From the NCBI RefSeq assembly GCF_026212465.1, contig NC_080056.1, positions 9,566,061 to 9,630,060 of the forward strand: DNA of 64,000 nt, in the 5' to 3' direction. The translations under genes were made by a program, and so were the position numbers. This DNA comes from Amaranthus tricolor. Lineage: Eukaryota > Streptophyta > Magnoliopsida > Caryophyllales > Amaranthaceae. Below are positions 44,098 through 55,961 of the stretch, one piece after another. The notes beneath the pieces are model-generated. The model ran no database searches. It was not told where the DNA came from and worked only from the letters and a program-made list of their open reading frames with translations. Every line of letters starts with the position of its first letter. Position 1 is the stretch's first letter.

Positions 44098-44245
44098 CCC
44101 ATCGGGTCAAACCCGACCCGGACCCGACCGACCCGTTTTTTACGGGTTCTTCGGGTTCGGTCATTTTTCGGGTTCAGGTTAAAATTTCCGGGTTTCAACC
44201 CAATTTTTTCGGGCGGGTTTCGGATCAATTTTTCCTAGGTCTAAT
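44098..44245. repeat. GGGTT-rich terminal-like sequence
   Basis: Dense CGGGTT/AACCCG motifs (ACCCGACCCGGACCCGACCG, then CGGGTTCTTCGGGTTCGG) that end at TAGGTCTAAT. Such arrays are typical of the ends of plant hAT elements. Together with the BED fragment this suggests the right end of a degraded hAT; the left end was not secured. Confidence 0.5.
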
Positions 44246-44657
44246 TTTAATGTATTTCTTTTGGAGTTGTAATAACTCAATAAAATATTTGATTGATTGC
44301 TAGTGAATTTCTAACAGATTGTACATAAGATATTATATACTCATTTCATTCCTTATTTAATTGTCTACTTAAAATATATTGGTGTGTATCATATTTTTAA
44401 TTATTATAAATTTTGTATTTATTAATCTATATTTATATATAATTAGAGGCTTAGGGCCTATAATATAATGTTAAATGTTAAGGTCGGCCTTGTTGTTCTT
44501 TCTCTTATTTTCACCTTATATTAATACCCTTTGCATTGTCTTAAAGAATGACGTGCATATATTTGGTAGAACTTTAAGAGCCTAGGCATCAAGGCATGAG
44601 GGGCAAGTTAAAGGAATGTGCCTGCGTTGAATCATGCAAGTTATATTCATTATAAAA

Positions 44658-45478
44658 TGAAATGAAAGATTCAAAGAGGTTTAATAATAAAAAACAAAAT
44701 AAAAATTAAAATAAAAGATGAATACAAGTGTTTATAAGGTATTTTGGATACCTCCCTTTAAATGTAGTTTATTATATTGAATTCAACACTTATAAGTATA
44801 ATAAATCTCCCCTTATCTTGAGAACAATTCTCAAGATCACAAATACTGAAGAAAAAAAAACACTTTCAAGTTTCTAACAATACAGTAGTCTGCTCTCAAT
44901 ATGTATGTTTGTGGTGCCTTGTTCTCTGAATGTTGCTTCCTTTTATAGTAGAAGGAAAGCATCATTCTTAGAACCACACTCAATGTACCATTAAACCACA
45001 TTTACATTACACAATTAATCATCACAATTAGTATGACAATAAACACACAATAAACATAGCAATTTACAAGGAATACTATGCTCTTCAATGCCATACCGTA
45101 ACTCAAACGTCAAAAAGAAATCCTAGCCAAAGTGCTCGAACGAGCTTGATCAGTGCTCAAACGAGCACCCTTCCCAGTAACATTCTGACAGCCTAATGCT
45201 CGAACGGCCAGACCTGGTCGAGCAGGCACTGTCTTCGTGTCTTTGTTGCCTCGATCGAGCAACAATCAAGTCATCCCTTGACTCGTTCAAGGCATGGTTC
45301 CCAACTTTAGTGAAGCTTCATTTGCCCCACGTTAAGCACCTCGTGAATCGTTCAAAACCTTAACCCACTCACATTCGACACATCTTTACCATCCTCCTCC
45401 AATGTACATGATAAAGCATGTTCGATAATATGATTAAAGTGAATGTCATTGTTTAGATTATTGGCACTTGCTTTAACA
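44658..45478 (-). mobile_element. Solo LTR (821 bp)
   Basis: On the minus strand it runs TGTTAAAGCAAGTGCCAA to TTTCATTTCA, TG...CA borders, flanked by TAAAA (44653-44657) / TAAAC (45479-45483), one mismatch. It shares its start, a TATA-like CTATAAAAGG, the hairpin CTTGAGAATTGTTCTCAAG and GGAGGTATCCAAAATACC with the solo LTR at 55105-55790. GCTCGTTCGAGC-type palindromes lie upstream of the TATA box. No internal region is present. Confidence 0.75.
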
Positions 45479-45524
45479 TAAACTTTTTTTTCCTTCTTTC
45501 ACTGAATATAATAATTAAACAGAT

Positions 45525-45765
45525 TTTCTTGTGAGAGACAGTCTCTTTGAGAGACCATCTCTAATTGGACCGGCTCATTATATATTTTTTGAAAATATGG
45601 TAAGTAGACATTAAAAATGATGTACGTTGACATTTAAAATATTGTAAGTAGCATTAAGGATAATCTAAGTAATCATTAAGAATAAGGTAAGTAGACATTA
45701 ATTTTTATTGGGCTGGGCTTGAGACACGTCTCTCAAAGAGACAATCTCTCAAGAGATTAGCTAAT
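45525..45765. mobile_element. GAGAC-ended MITE, copy 2
   Basis: Left end TGTGAGAGACAGTCTCTTTG and inverted right end CTCTTGAGAGATTGTCTCTT. The subterminal parts carry GGACCGGCTCATTATATA and GGGCTGGGCTTGAGAC. The interior is a ~20-24-bp imperfect tandem (GTAAGTAGACATTAA). Starts 47 bp after the solo LTR. Confidence 0.8.
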
Positions 45766-46229
45766 AGTTATGTGATTAGCGAATTATGTGACACTGATCT
45801 GCACAAATACTATCACTTAAATCTTGTGGTAGTAAAAACAAATTGTAGTAGCTATTAGTCTTGGAACCCTGTAAAAGATACATTTTCAACTCTTTTTCTA
45901 TAACTCAAACGTGCTAATTATTTTAGCGATGTCTTGGAACCTGGAACAAGATTTCCATCCTTATGTCGATGAGAATGGCGAGCAATGCATCTGCGTGCTC
46001 CTGCCAAAGGTTTTGCAATACTAGATAAACTGGCCATTTATCTTGACTGTAAAGTTTGCGTGCACCTCACAATCTGTTTTTGGTCGGAAATTACATCGAT
46101 AGAAACTACATCAAAGCTGTGTAGCTGATGGAAATGGAGTCTATAGACTCTGCCCAAAATTGTCTTAATTATCCAGGCTATAATCTCAGTAGAGACTAGA
46201 GATGTGCCAAATCCCTCTAGTGTGCAACT

Positions 46230-47065
46230 AGTGATGGTCATGGGTCTAGAACCCTATTGGACCTGCCTTTTTTAAGGATTTGAATCTTATTTTTTGAATC
46301 CCATCGAATTCAGGTAGAATTTATATCTCAAAAATGAATAATAGGTTTGGGTCCGGGTCTGAAGCTTTGGACCCAGACCCGGACTCTAGACCCACCCGTT
46401 AAACCCAAACCTGAACCCTAACATTTATTTAAAATAGTCATATTTTATTATGGTCAAATGTCAAACTTGTATAATTGTGCGATGTACTAACTACTATCAA
46501 CTCTATAAGACCTACTGCATTATTCCATTTGTTATTACTGTACTGCATTATTAAGAAGGTCAATCAAGATTAAATTTACTGCATTATTCCATTAGTTATT
46601 ACCATACTAAATTATCATAAGTAATATGGTTATGCATTATGGAATTTATTACTTATGGGTTATGTCCATCAAAATTAAATTTGTTATTAGTGTATTGCAA
46701 TACTAACTCCATAAGTAATATATAATATGAATTTATTTTAATCTTTACTTTCATCACTTTTAATCTTGATTTGTATGTATTAAATATTGTACGAATTTAT
46801 TATACAAAATAGTATTAAAAATTTTTAAATACGCTAAAAAGTTCAAAGTGACTTACAAAAGGCTTAAATTTGACAAGTCACTCTTTTTAGACCCATTAAG
46901 GACCCATTTAGGACCCTTGACCCACCAGATTAGAGGGGCCTAAGTCTGGGTCTGGAAATTTGAGACCTTTAGGATCCGGATCTAGGTCTGAATCCTTTAA
47001 AAATTAATGAGTCCGTTTTCGGATTTGGTTGGACCCGCTTCAGACCCGCCCCATGACCATTCATA
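46230..47065. mobile_element. hAT-like non-autonomous element
   Basis: Exact flanking duplication TGTGCAACT (46221-46229 and 47066-47074). Inverted ends share ATGGTCATGGG followed by GGGTC-rich sequence (left AGTGATGGTCATGGGTC, right inverted ATGGTCATGGGGCGGGTC). hAT elements duplicate 8 bp and MULEs 9, so the 9-bp match leaves a little doubt, but the GGGTC-rich ends favour hAT. No ORF of note. Confidence 0.75.
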
Positions 47066-47554
47066 TGTGCAACTTTTTCATGGTCGTCGATATTATGTGC
47101 AAAGTGGTATACAACACAGAGTCCGTTACCAAACGGACTCCAAAAATCTATTTTTATACTTATTTGATTTATTATTTCAAATATTGTAAACATATGTATA
47201 CTATTTTATACGAGAGCAATCAAGTAATACAGAGTCAAATATTTATATTTTAATAAATGGGAAAATTTTATAATATATTAGTATTTTATTTTTTTTTCTT
47301 TTCTTAAATTCTATGGGTTTTTAAGATAAAATTGGCACAAGGCAGGCAAACAAGCTTGAGCCATTGTCAATTTTAATGGAGTAGTATATGTTAGCTTTCT
47401 TAAATGATGGATTTTACGGGACAACCGGTTTGTAGTTCAGCCCATTTATAAGATTACCGCGCTTGATGTTTTAGAAATGGGCTGAGTTAAGGGCTTTTAA
47501 TGGCCCCTCATTGGACTTTGAAGGTGGTAATATAATTTTTAATTTGCAGCTCGT

Positions 47555-47756
47555 TATATATGAGACTGTCTCATCATGAGATGGACACATATAATTAGCT
47601 TATTTTTTTAATTGATTAATTTAAGATCGTAAAAGATCGTTTTAAGGTTATAAGTGATAATTTTAACATTATAAGTGATCACTTTAAGACAAAAAGTATA
47701 TATTGGGACAACTCAATAGTGATGGTCTCACCATGAGACCGTCTCATTTAAGAATT
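47555..47756. mobile_element. Short MITE with ATGAGAC...GTCTCAT ends
   Basis: The left end TATATGAGACTGTCTCATCA is matched inverted by AAATGAGACGGTCTCATGGT. The interior repeats TTATAAGTGATAATTTTAA-type units. Related ends occur at 56735-56910 and 62628-62770. Confidence 0.75.
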
Positions 47757-47764
47757 AGTGTTTT

Positions 47765-48010
47765 AACAGCTAGTCTCTTAAGAGACCGTCTCTTTGAGAG
47801 ACGTATCTCAAGCCCAACCCATTAAAGATTAACGTTTGCTTACCGTATTCTTAATGTCTACTTACATTATTCTTGATGCTTACTTACCGTGTCCTTAATG
47901 CCTATATTCAATATCTTAAATGTCTATTTACATCATTCTTAATGCCTAATTACAATATTTTAAAAAATATATAATGGGTTGGTCCAATTAGAGATGGTCT
48001 TATCTCTCAC
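47765..48010. mobile_element. GAGAC-ended MITE, copy 3
   Basis: Same family as 45525-45765 in the opposite orientation: CTCTTAAGAGACCGTCTCTT on the left, AGAGATGGTCTTATCTCTCA on the right, CTTAATGTCTACTTAC-type tandem inside. It lies between the short MITE and the hAT-like element. Confidence 0.8.
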
Positions 48011-48107
48011 AAATTTGTGCGCAAAAAATTGTTTTGTGGAGGGGTGATAATTTAGGGGTGTCAAATAGATCGGGTTGGGTCATTTTCAGGTTCGGGTCAT
48101 ATATAAA

Positions 48108-48569
48108 GAAAATTTGAAAAAAATTAGACAAAAAATTTAAAATGAACCAAATAATCCAACTTTCAAACTTATTCCAAAAGTAAGCGTGAAAATCCCAAAC
48201 CTGAGGTTTGGGGTTGTTGCAGTTAATAACTGCGAACAAGTCAAAAAAGACAAAAATAGTTGTTCCCACCTAGTAACTGGGAACAACTTTGACTTTTTTT
48301 TTGACCTGTTCCCAATTACTAACTGTGTATTTGTGCAGCTATCTGTTCGCGGTTACTAACTACGAACAAGTCAAAACAAGTCAAATAGCTGTTCACAGTT
48401 AGTAACTGGGAACAACTATTTTGTCTTTTTTGACCTGTTCGCAGTTAGTAATTACGAACAATCCCAAACCTCAGGTTTGTGATTTTCACACTTACTTTTG
48501 AAATAAGTTTGAAAGTTGAATTATTTGGTTCATTTTCTTGAATTTTTGTCTTATTGTTTTCAAATTTTC
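48108..48569. mobile_element. MULE-type foldback element (462 bp) with perfect 9-bp target duplication
   Basis: It is almost entirely two inverted arms of ~200 bp, starting GAAAATTTGAAAA and ending inverted with the same. The arms hold GAACCAAATAAT, ACTTTCAAACTTATT, CAAACCTGAGGTTTG and modules of the type GTTCGCAGTTAGTAACTG. It is flanked by ATATATAAA at 48099-48107 and 48570-48578, an exact 9-bp duplication. The same arms form the ends of the MULE at 59033-62308. Transcripts would fold into a long hairpin. Confidence 0.92.
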
Positions 48570-48884
48570 ATATATAAATGGGTCAATAGACCCTTAACCT
48601 GAACCTGACCTGTTTAATTAAATGGGTCAGAAATTGAAACCCCAACCTGATTTGTAGCGGGTCGAATCAACATGCTAAATACCCATTTAACCTGTTTTTT
48701 TTTTTTTATTTTATTTGGTTTTTTCAGGTCATTGAACCCATATATTTCATGTCATTGACCCATATACTTCAGGTCATGTGACCCATTTTTTCAAAATTTA
48801 AAAATTAAACACATAAACATTCACATTTCATAATAAACATGCTTCAAAGTTCTTGAATAGCAAAATCAAGATCAGAACAAAATC

Positions 48885-49030
48885 AGAACATTAGAGAATA
48901 AAAAAATCAGAGGCAGAGAGGCTTAACATTCTTGAATAGCAAAATCAGAACAAACCCAAATCATTAGAGAATAGCAAAATCAGAATAAACCCAAAACATT
49001 AGAGAATAGCAAAATCAGAACACACCCAAA
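48885..49030. repeat. ~33-bp tandem repeat in the hAT-like element
   Basis: Three to four imperfect units of the type ATTAGAGAATAGCAAAATCA followed by GAACAAACCCAAA. Confidence 0.75.
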
Positions 49031-49610
49031 ACAAGACATAGCAAAATGCCGAAATGGGTTTGTTCTTATCAATATCAAAGAACAAAACCCAAAACAAAAC
49101 AAACAAGTAAAATCAAATCCAAAAGAAAATCGAAGAACAACAACAAACGAAAAAATCAAAGTTGGAAGAACAAGAGAGAAAAAAACTAAAATAACATACC
49201 TAGAAATAGAAGAACAAGAGAATAGTGGGTTAGGGACTTAGGGTTCTTATGAAAATCAGAAAATGGAATGAACAGGGAAGGGGAAATGCCGAAATGGGTT
49301 TTACTTTTATGAAAATGGAATGACTAATGAGTAATCAGTAAAGTGTAAAGAATTAAATATGAAGTTTTAGGTTAAATATTAATGGTTTAGCATCAGATAA
49401 TATGGGTCGACCTGACCTGATTGACCCATTTAATAAATGGGTTAAACAAGTTTTTTTCGGGTTTAAATATTCAACCTGAATCTAACCATTTAATAAACAG
49501 ATCGGGTTGACCCATTTAATTAATTTGGTCAAAAATCTAAATCTAAAACCGCTAATTTCGGGTCGGTTTCAGATCAGATTAGCAAGTCGGGTCAGCTTTT
49601 GCCAGCCCTA

Positions 49611-51068
49611 GATGATATAGTAGATTGTGGATTGAAGATATGTAAAATAACATATTTACATATTGAGCAAGGTTAAATATAATTTTCATTCTATTTTAAT
49701 TAATTACTTATTATGTTCTCATCTCTTATCATACAAAGATATAAGATATTTTTCTTAAACTCTCACCTAAAGTCAATCTTTAAGTTATACAATTCTCATT
49801 CCCTTGCATGACCTTTAGACAATAGGTCATAATCATATAGTTTAGTTGAATAATTACTAAATCACCGCAATTTCAATAGAAAATAACGAAGCATATGTCT
49901 GTTATGTACATGGAAAAAAAAGTGGTAGTCAAAAAAGTGTGACACAAGGCTTGAGCTAGAATGTCCAAATTCTTATAACCGCCCCTTCTAAATATAGTCC
50001 TGTGTCGATGTGTTCTACCCCACAATTCACATTATTTGCTTGACTTAAATCTTTTTACTGAGATTTATCCTAGTTGCTAGCTTGCTACAACATAATGTTA
50101 CTTCTTAAAGTATAGTCACTGGCGGATCTTAAATACAAATTCAGTAAGAGCACAATTGATAAAATAATAATTTAATAAAAAGTCATCAATAAAAAATAAT
50201 GTTTTCAATTTAATCCTATAAAAGAAATCATCAATACAAAAAAAAATATTAATACAAAAAAAATGTTTTCAATCGATAAAATAAATATGATCAAGATTAT
50301 ATTATCATAGTTGAATATAATTTGCAAATTTGGATTAAAATAAAAAAAACACACATTTGATTAAAATTGATTATAATTTGCAAAATTGGATGCAATGGCG
50401 TTGTGGGTTGGGGCTTATAGCAACCGGAAAACAACGGTCTATGATTGGAGGTGGCACCGCGGTAAGCCCACAGCTGATGGCACAGATGCACAGTGGTGGT
50501 TGACGATTAGAGTATGCCCTAATATTTAATTACTGATGGTGCGTCAATAATAAAGCAATTTCGTGATAGACTTGATTGTACAACTGCTGAGTCTCAAGTA
50601 TTTATAGTTTTTGCATATAAAAGAGGTTATATAAAGGTGATTTTACAATATATCACTAAGGTATTGTGTCTCAGTCGGCAGCGTGTTCATATGGTGTTCA
50701 TATTGTATTTGCCTCAGTTGGAATAGATATGAGTATAAATTTATTGGATATTATTAATGGATATGAATATGAAAAGTTTTATCCGTCATTAGGGAATGTT
50801 CATAAAAACCCGATCCGTTGACCCGCATCTTATATGGCGGGTTAATTTTCAAAGATATTAATATGTTACGGGTCGGATCATGGGCTACAAAATAAATTAA
50901 AACGAGTATCCACCGACCCGTTTAGAAGTCATTGCGGAACACGAATGGGAAAGTAGCTGCACAGAATAAAAGATTTCTAGTAAACAATTTTAGAAATAAG
51001 GTATGGATACTGATTCTAAAAGTAAATGCACAAAAGAGGAGTTTAATTTTGAGTCCCTCAAGAACAAG
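49611..51068. other. AT-rich spacer
   Basis: No supported gene. A short GC-richer patch near 50395-50515 has no recognisable coding content. From about 50815, GGGTTAATTTTC / CCGACCCGTTTAG motifs suggest another hAT-type end, unpaired. Confidence 0.4.
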
Positions 51069-51071
51069 TTA

Positions 51072-51338
51072 CACTATATTTGGATAATAATTTTGGAAAG
51101 AAAAGGAAGGGAAGGAGAAGGGAAAGGAAGGGAAGAAATATAGAAGAGAAATAATTTTTGTTTGCATAGTAGAGAAGGGAAGAGAAAGAAAAGGAGATGA
51201 GAATTCTCTCTTCAAATCTTTCCAATTTTGAAGGAATTGAAACCTTAATAAAAAGTATTCATTAAATTCTTTCAATTTCCTCTCCTTCCAAATTCCTCCC
51301 TTTACTTTTCCTCTATTTCCTTCCATCCAAACACATCC
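51072..51338. mobile_element. Tourist-like MITE, strongly purine/pyrimidine skewed
   Basis: The left arm CACTATATTTGGATAATAAT is imperfectly matched inverted by GGATGTGTTTGGATGGAAGG. TTA flanks both sides (51069-51071 and 51339-51341). The left half is A/G-rich (GGAAGGGAAGGAGAAGGG) and the right half C/T-rich, so it can fold back. Confidence 0.7.
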
Positions 51339-51341
51339 TTA

Positions 51342-52492
51342 GTCTTGAAACTAAGTTAGTCATGGACACTGGACATGACAAATTATTCTGCCACGAACAA
51401 CAATGATTTAATTTATCCGGGTACCCGGTGTCCCGATCCAATTAATTTGGATACCCGATATGCGTGTACCCAGACTAATTGGGCCAGGACAAGGGCCGTT
51501 AAAATAGATACCCCTACCCGTCATGAGTAGTGGGTAGATGATGAGTATATTGGGTGGATATGTTTAATTTATCGTCAATAGTTTTTAATAAAATATATAA
51601 AATTGATACTACTTAAAGTAATATATTATAGATATGGGACGGATGGGTATGGTGCATCCTTGCTTAAATAAAATAAGACATAAATAAATTTGTAATTAAG
51701 GAATTGTAATAGTATATTGATCGCATATAACGTGGACTTGTAGTGAATGTGAGACGGGTATAAGGTGGCATACCAGTGATGGGAATACCCCATTGGTCAT
51801 AGTGGACTAATAATGTTAGATTAAACAAGAAATCAAATATATATATTAAACAAGAAATCAAATATATAATCCTAAAAGGTCACACAAAATTAAATAATGA
51901 TCCAATATTATTGACAAGATAAATATATTAAATACAAAAGACAATAATACCCTTAATCTTCTTATTAGTTTTATTTGAAAAGAGTTTTCATAATGTTCTT
52001 ATATACAATGCATTTCATATTACTTTCTACATTACAATATAATGCACTATTCATTCATTACTCTTAATTTATGATTGGTTTTTAATCTATAAGTTAAACA
52101 TAGTGAATAAGTTGAATCTTGTTTGATTCGTCTAAATGCAAAGATTATAAATATTAAATTCTTAAATTTTTTTATCATGCATAATTAAAGATATTAAGGA
52201 TTAAATTAGCGCATTGAACTACATGAAAAGTTAAATATACAAGTACTTTGGAAGGAGAAAATATATTCTTGTCTGTAAAAGAAATAGAGAGCCGTGAGAA
52301 GAAAAGTAACTGGATTATTATACTTAACATTATTTTTTTTTTGGTGCTAGCACACATTTTAATCTAGATTTAGATGGAAAGATTAGAGATATTATTTATT
52401 TGATATTAATCTCCCGGGTGTTTGATAGTACTTTGCAGTGCCCACTCCTTCTATTGATGTAAAATTCATGCATCAAATGATATACTCGCTAC
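51342..52492. other. Spacer with GGGTACCCGG-type motifs
   Basis: 51415-51560 carries CCGGGTACCCGG and GGATACCCGATATG, resembling hAT subterminal arrays, without clear borders. The rest is AT-rich with a partial duplicate AACAAGAAATCAAATATATA at about 51824 and 51847. No gene. Confidence 0.45.
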
Positions 52493-52494
52493 TA

Positions 52495-52741
52495 TTTAGC
52501 TTAAATGTCCCATTTGATTTTTCACACTTGCCGAGGTAACATTTTAACTCTTAATATCTTAAATTATTCTTAATTAAAAATTATAAAAAGCTGATATTAA
52601 TAATTCTTGTATTGAGACGAATCAAACAAGATCCCACATGACTTTGTTTTAACTTATAGATTAAGAGTAAAATACAAATTAAGAGTGATAAGTAAATAGT
52701 GCCAAAAATCAAATGGGACATTTAGACTGAATAGAAGGTAG
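52495..52741. mobile_element. Stowaway-like MITE
   Basis: Left end CTCGCTACTATTTAGCTTAA (then ATGTCCCATTTGATTTTT), inverted right end CTACCTTCTATTCAGTCTAA (then ATGTCCCATTTGATTTTT). TA at both borders (52493-52494, 52742-52743). 247 bp. Confidence 0.85.
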
Positions 52742-52743
52742 TA

Positions 52744-54585
52744 ATTTCTTTACATCTTTTATATATTCATATATGATTCTACATGTGTTTTTGGGTGATA
52801 GCTATTATGCAGTTGTTGCTTGAAATTCCGCTAAAACCATCAATAAATTCTTACACCTTTGTTACATGAAATTTATCCCACCTTTTCTTTTAGTTGTTAT
52901 TCTTTTCCTCTCGTTTCACATTTTTCTTTCACCACACCACGATATTTGTTTTTTTCTATTTATTTAATTTTTTCATCAAATATGATATATATAGGACAAA
53001 TTTAATGTTACAAAATGCGATAAAATAAGATATTTCCAATGTATGGATATAAGAGATTAAAACAAAGTGTTACCAACTAAACATGCATGTTGATAGTATA
53101 TACTTTTCACGACCTAATCTAATGACATTTAACATGTCAAAAAAGAAAATGAATTATTTATAGGTGATTGCATTGAAATATCTATAAATAAAAATATAAT
53201 TCTTCATGTATGTTGTCGCTTTTGATGATGGTAATGAAAAATAGAACATAATTACCGATGAATCCATAATACTATCCGGTATGTCATATATTCACATTTG
53301 TATATGCTAAGCCAATCTCATCAAACAATTAACTAATGATATGTTTTAGAACAATGTTTTTATTTACAAATTTGAAATTGACTTAAATTTATTGTTTAGC
53401 AGATCAAAAATTTTCAAATTTGAATTTGGATCAATTCCACATTGTTTTTAAAGTACTTAAAGTTAAGAATTTGAGAATGACTACCTAAACCTTGTTATTT
53501 TTAAATTCTTCATTGATGATTTCATGATTGAAATCTATAATTTGAAATAAAATACTTGTTTTCAGTCACTATCTAAATATATTGAAAAATTCCATGTATT
53601 TCTCTGACAAAAATTTGTCACGTGGACTAATTAAATTGGTTACTTACTATATTTAATTTATTACACTAAATAAGATAAAGTTGATTTTTTATTCAATTAC
53701 ATATTATTATATTTAATTATATAATTGCTATGGATTCTTTATATATACATCTTAATATGAAATTTACAAAACAAGACATTAAAAAATATTAGATGTTTTG
53801 CATATATATTTTAATATAATACTTAAAAATATAAGACATTAAATTTTATTGAAAATATTAATCAGACAAAGGTAAATTGTGGGTTGTATATTTAAATTAA
53901 TACTTCTATTTGTATATTTTGATTATCTATTTTTTTTTTTTTTGTGATTTTTAATAGTGTTTTATAAAGTATTCCACGTTCAACGAAATTAGTCTCAAGT
54001 ATATATTTTGTGCAAATCAAGAAAATAGAAGGAAAATGATAAAAACTTACTCTCTTCATTCCACTTATTTAGCATAATTTGTTATCTCACTGATTTTAAA
54101 TTATTTCCATTTTTAGACAATATAATGGTCAACTTTTTTTCATCCTATTCATACATGTTAAGTCTCTTTTAATTTTTACACACAATTTATTTTCACTTAA
54201 ATTGTTTTCAAATATCCACATTTTTAAAAAATACACAATTTTTTTGCCACTAATTTAAAGGGACCGGGCGGTATACTTTAAAAGGAAGTGAAAAAAATAA
54301 ATATTATTAATTTGTTATATTTATATTGATTGTAAAGTTTTAACGTGTAAATTTCAAATTGATAAAAATAATATATAATTATATCATCGTTAAAAAATCA
54401 TAATACTTTTATATATTAATACAAATAATCGTAAATTGCACGAGATTCTATGCTAGTACTAAACTAATTAAACTTGACCAATTTTCTATATGATTCTTTA
54501 GCCTTTAAGAGTTTGACACATCTTTATTTTTGATTAGACGGTTAGACCCTTTAGTTTTGAATCATTTTTATTTCCACAAATTTTT
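52744..54585. other. AT-rich spacer, one possible decayed MITE
   Basis: No gene. At 54048-54274 a TACTCTCTTCATTCCACTTA start and a GGGACCGGGCGGTATA end could be a much-eroded Stowaway. Otherwise nothing recognised. Confidence 0.4.
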
Positions 54586-55961
54586 ACTTGAGATCGTCTT
54601 TATAAAAAACGCGTTTTAAATAGGCCGACTCCTTAAAGCTAAACAAAACAACTACCAAAAAAATACGTGTTGTGTAACCTATTTGGAGTTGGTGTTTATA
54701 ACCTATTGAATTATAACTTATTAAAATCGGCATTTTAACCTAAAAAAATTGGGTTTTTAACCTGTTGAAGTTGGTATGTTAACCTGTTGAAGTTAATTTT
54801 TAAAGTTGGCGTTTTAACCAACTACACAGGTTACAACATCAACTTAAATAGGTTAAAATACCAACTATAATAGGTTATAATACCAACTTCAATATGTTAA
54901 CAACTTAAAGTTAAAACAACAATTTAATAGTTTATAACGCCAACTCCAAATACCAACTTCAATGGATTAAAAATACCAACTCTAATAGATTATAATTTCA
55001 ACTTCACTATGTTATAACACCAACTCCAAATTGGTTATAATACCAACTTCAAATACCAACATTAATATGTTATAACACCAATTCTAAAGTCCCAACTTTA
55101 ATAGTGAAAGACGGGGTGCTTGGACTCTAACAATGGCAAAAGAAAAAATGTAGAAATTGATGAAAAACAAAGTATGAACAAAAGAGACAACAAACACACA
55201 AGTTTATGAGGTATCTTGGATACCTCTCTCTCAATAAATGTTTACTTTCATTAATGGATTCAACAATACAATATTAAATAAACTCTCATACTTGAGAACA
55301 ACCTCTCAAGCCATATATCTCACAATGTAGATTTCGCAATACTAATACAAAAGAAGAACACTCTCAATTTTCTTACAATGTATAGCCTCTCACAATATGT
55401 TTATGTGTGTTGTGGTAATTTGATTCTAAGAATGATGTACCCTTATATAGAGGCTTATACATCATTCTATAATCCTCACTTAACTCACCATCAATAGCAC
55501 ATTAACACCCAACATTTAACATAGCAATAAACTCTATAATAATGCATGATAATAAAACCATATTAAAGCTCACCATTATTTCTAGTTTAATTGCCCCTTA
55601 AATACACCATTAAGTGAACATTAACTCAGCCATAAATTAACAATTAATTATATATTTAATTGCCTTTTATTGCACCCTTAATGTTGCTCTCAACATGATG
55701 TGCCTTCTTTTGAGTCATTGATTCTCTACCATCACATATAGGTTATAATTAGCAATTAATTATATATTTAATTTGGCACTTGTTTTAACAAACAAGTTAT
55801 AATACTAACTCTAATACGTTATAATATCAATTTCAATAGATTATAACACTAACTCCAGAAATATTCAAACACGCACGTCAGCTTTTAGGTTTTTCTTTTT
55901 TTTAATTATTGAATTGGGCTTGGGGGAACCATCTCTAAAAAAGACGATCTCTCAAGAGAAT
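54586..55961. mobile_element. GAGAC-ended element with tandem ACCAACTTCAA motifs, split by a solo LTR
   Basis: Left end ACTTGAGATCGTCTTTATAA and, inverted, CTTGAGAGATCGTCTTTTTT on the right. The interior is a long imperfect series of ~20-24-bp units of the type ACCAACTTCAATAGGTTATA, in both orientations. The insertion at 55105-55790 interrupts the series, which resumes afterwards. The left end and motif are shared with 5345-5570. Confidence 0.75.
55105..55790 (-). mobile_element. Solo LTR inside the tandem-motif element
   Basis: Minus orientation, TGTTAAAACAAGTGCCAA to GTCTTTCA. Same family as 44658-45478 (shared start, CTATATAAGG TATA-like box, GAGAGGTATCCAAGATACC near the end). It cleanly interrupts the ACCAACTT series. 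Flanks AATAG/AACAA are only partly alike. Confidence 0.75.

Larger units (their letters stand above)
48053..49610. mobile_element. hAT-like element carrying a MULE foldback
   Basis: The left end TAGGGGTGTCAAATAGATCG is matched inverted by TAGGGCTGGCAAAAGCTGAC. Both are followed by GGGTC/GGGTT arrays, as in plant hAT ends. Flanking octamers are only loosely similar (TGATA shared). The interior has a ~33-bp tandem repeat (48885-49030) and a MULE-type foldback inserted 55 bp from its left end. Confidence 0.65.

Noticed and set aside
45950..46241. Possible coding fragment between the GAGAC MITE and the hAT-like element
   Set aside because: GC content is a little higher and short frames exist on both strands, but none resembles a family I could name.
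48108..48569. Foldback considered as a microRNA precursor
   Set aside because: Arms of ~200 bp and an exact 9-bp target duplication identify a transposon foldback, not a MIR gene.
50297..50520. GC-richer patch with a His/Pro-rich minus-strand frame
   Set aside because: Short, no neighbours in frame, no recognisable motif.
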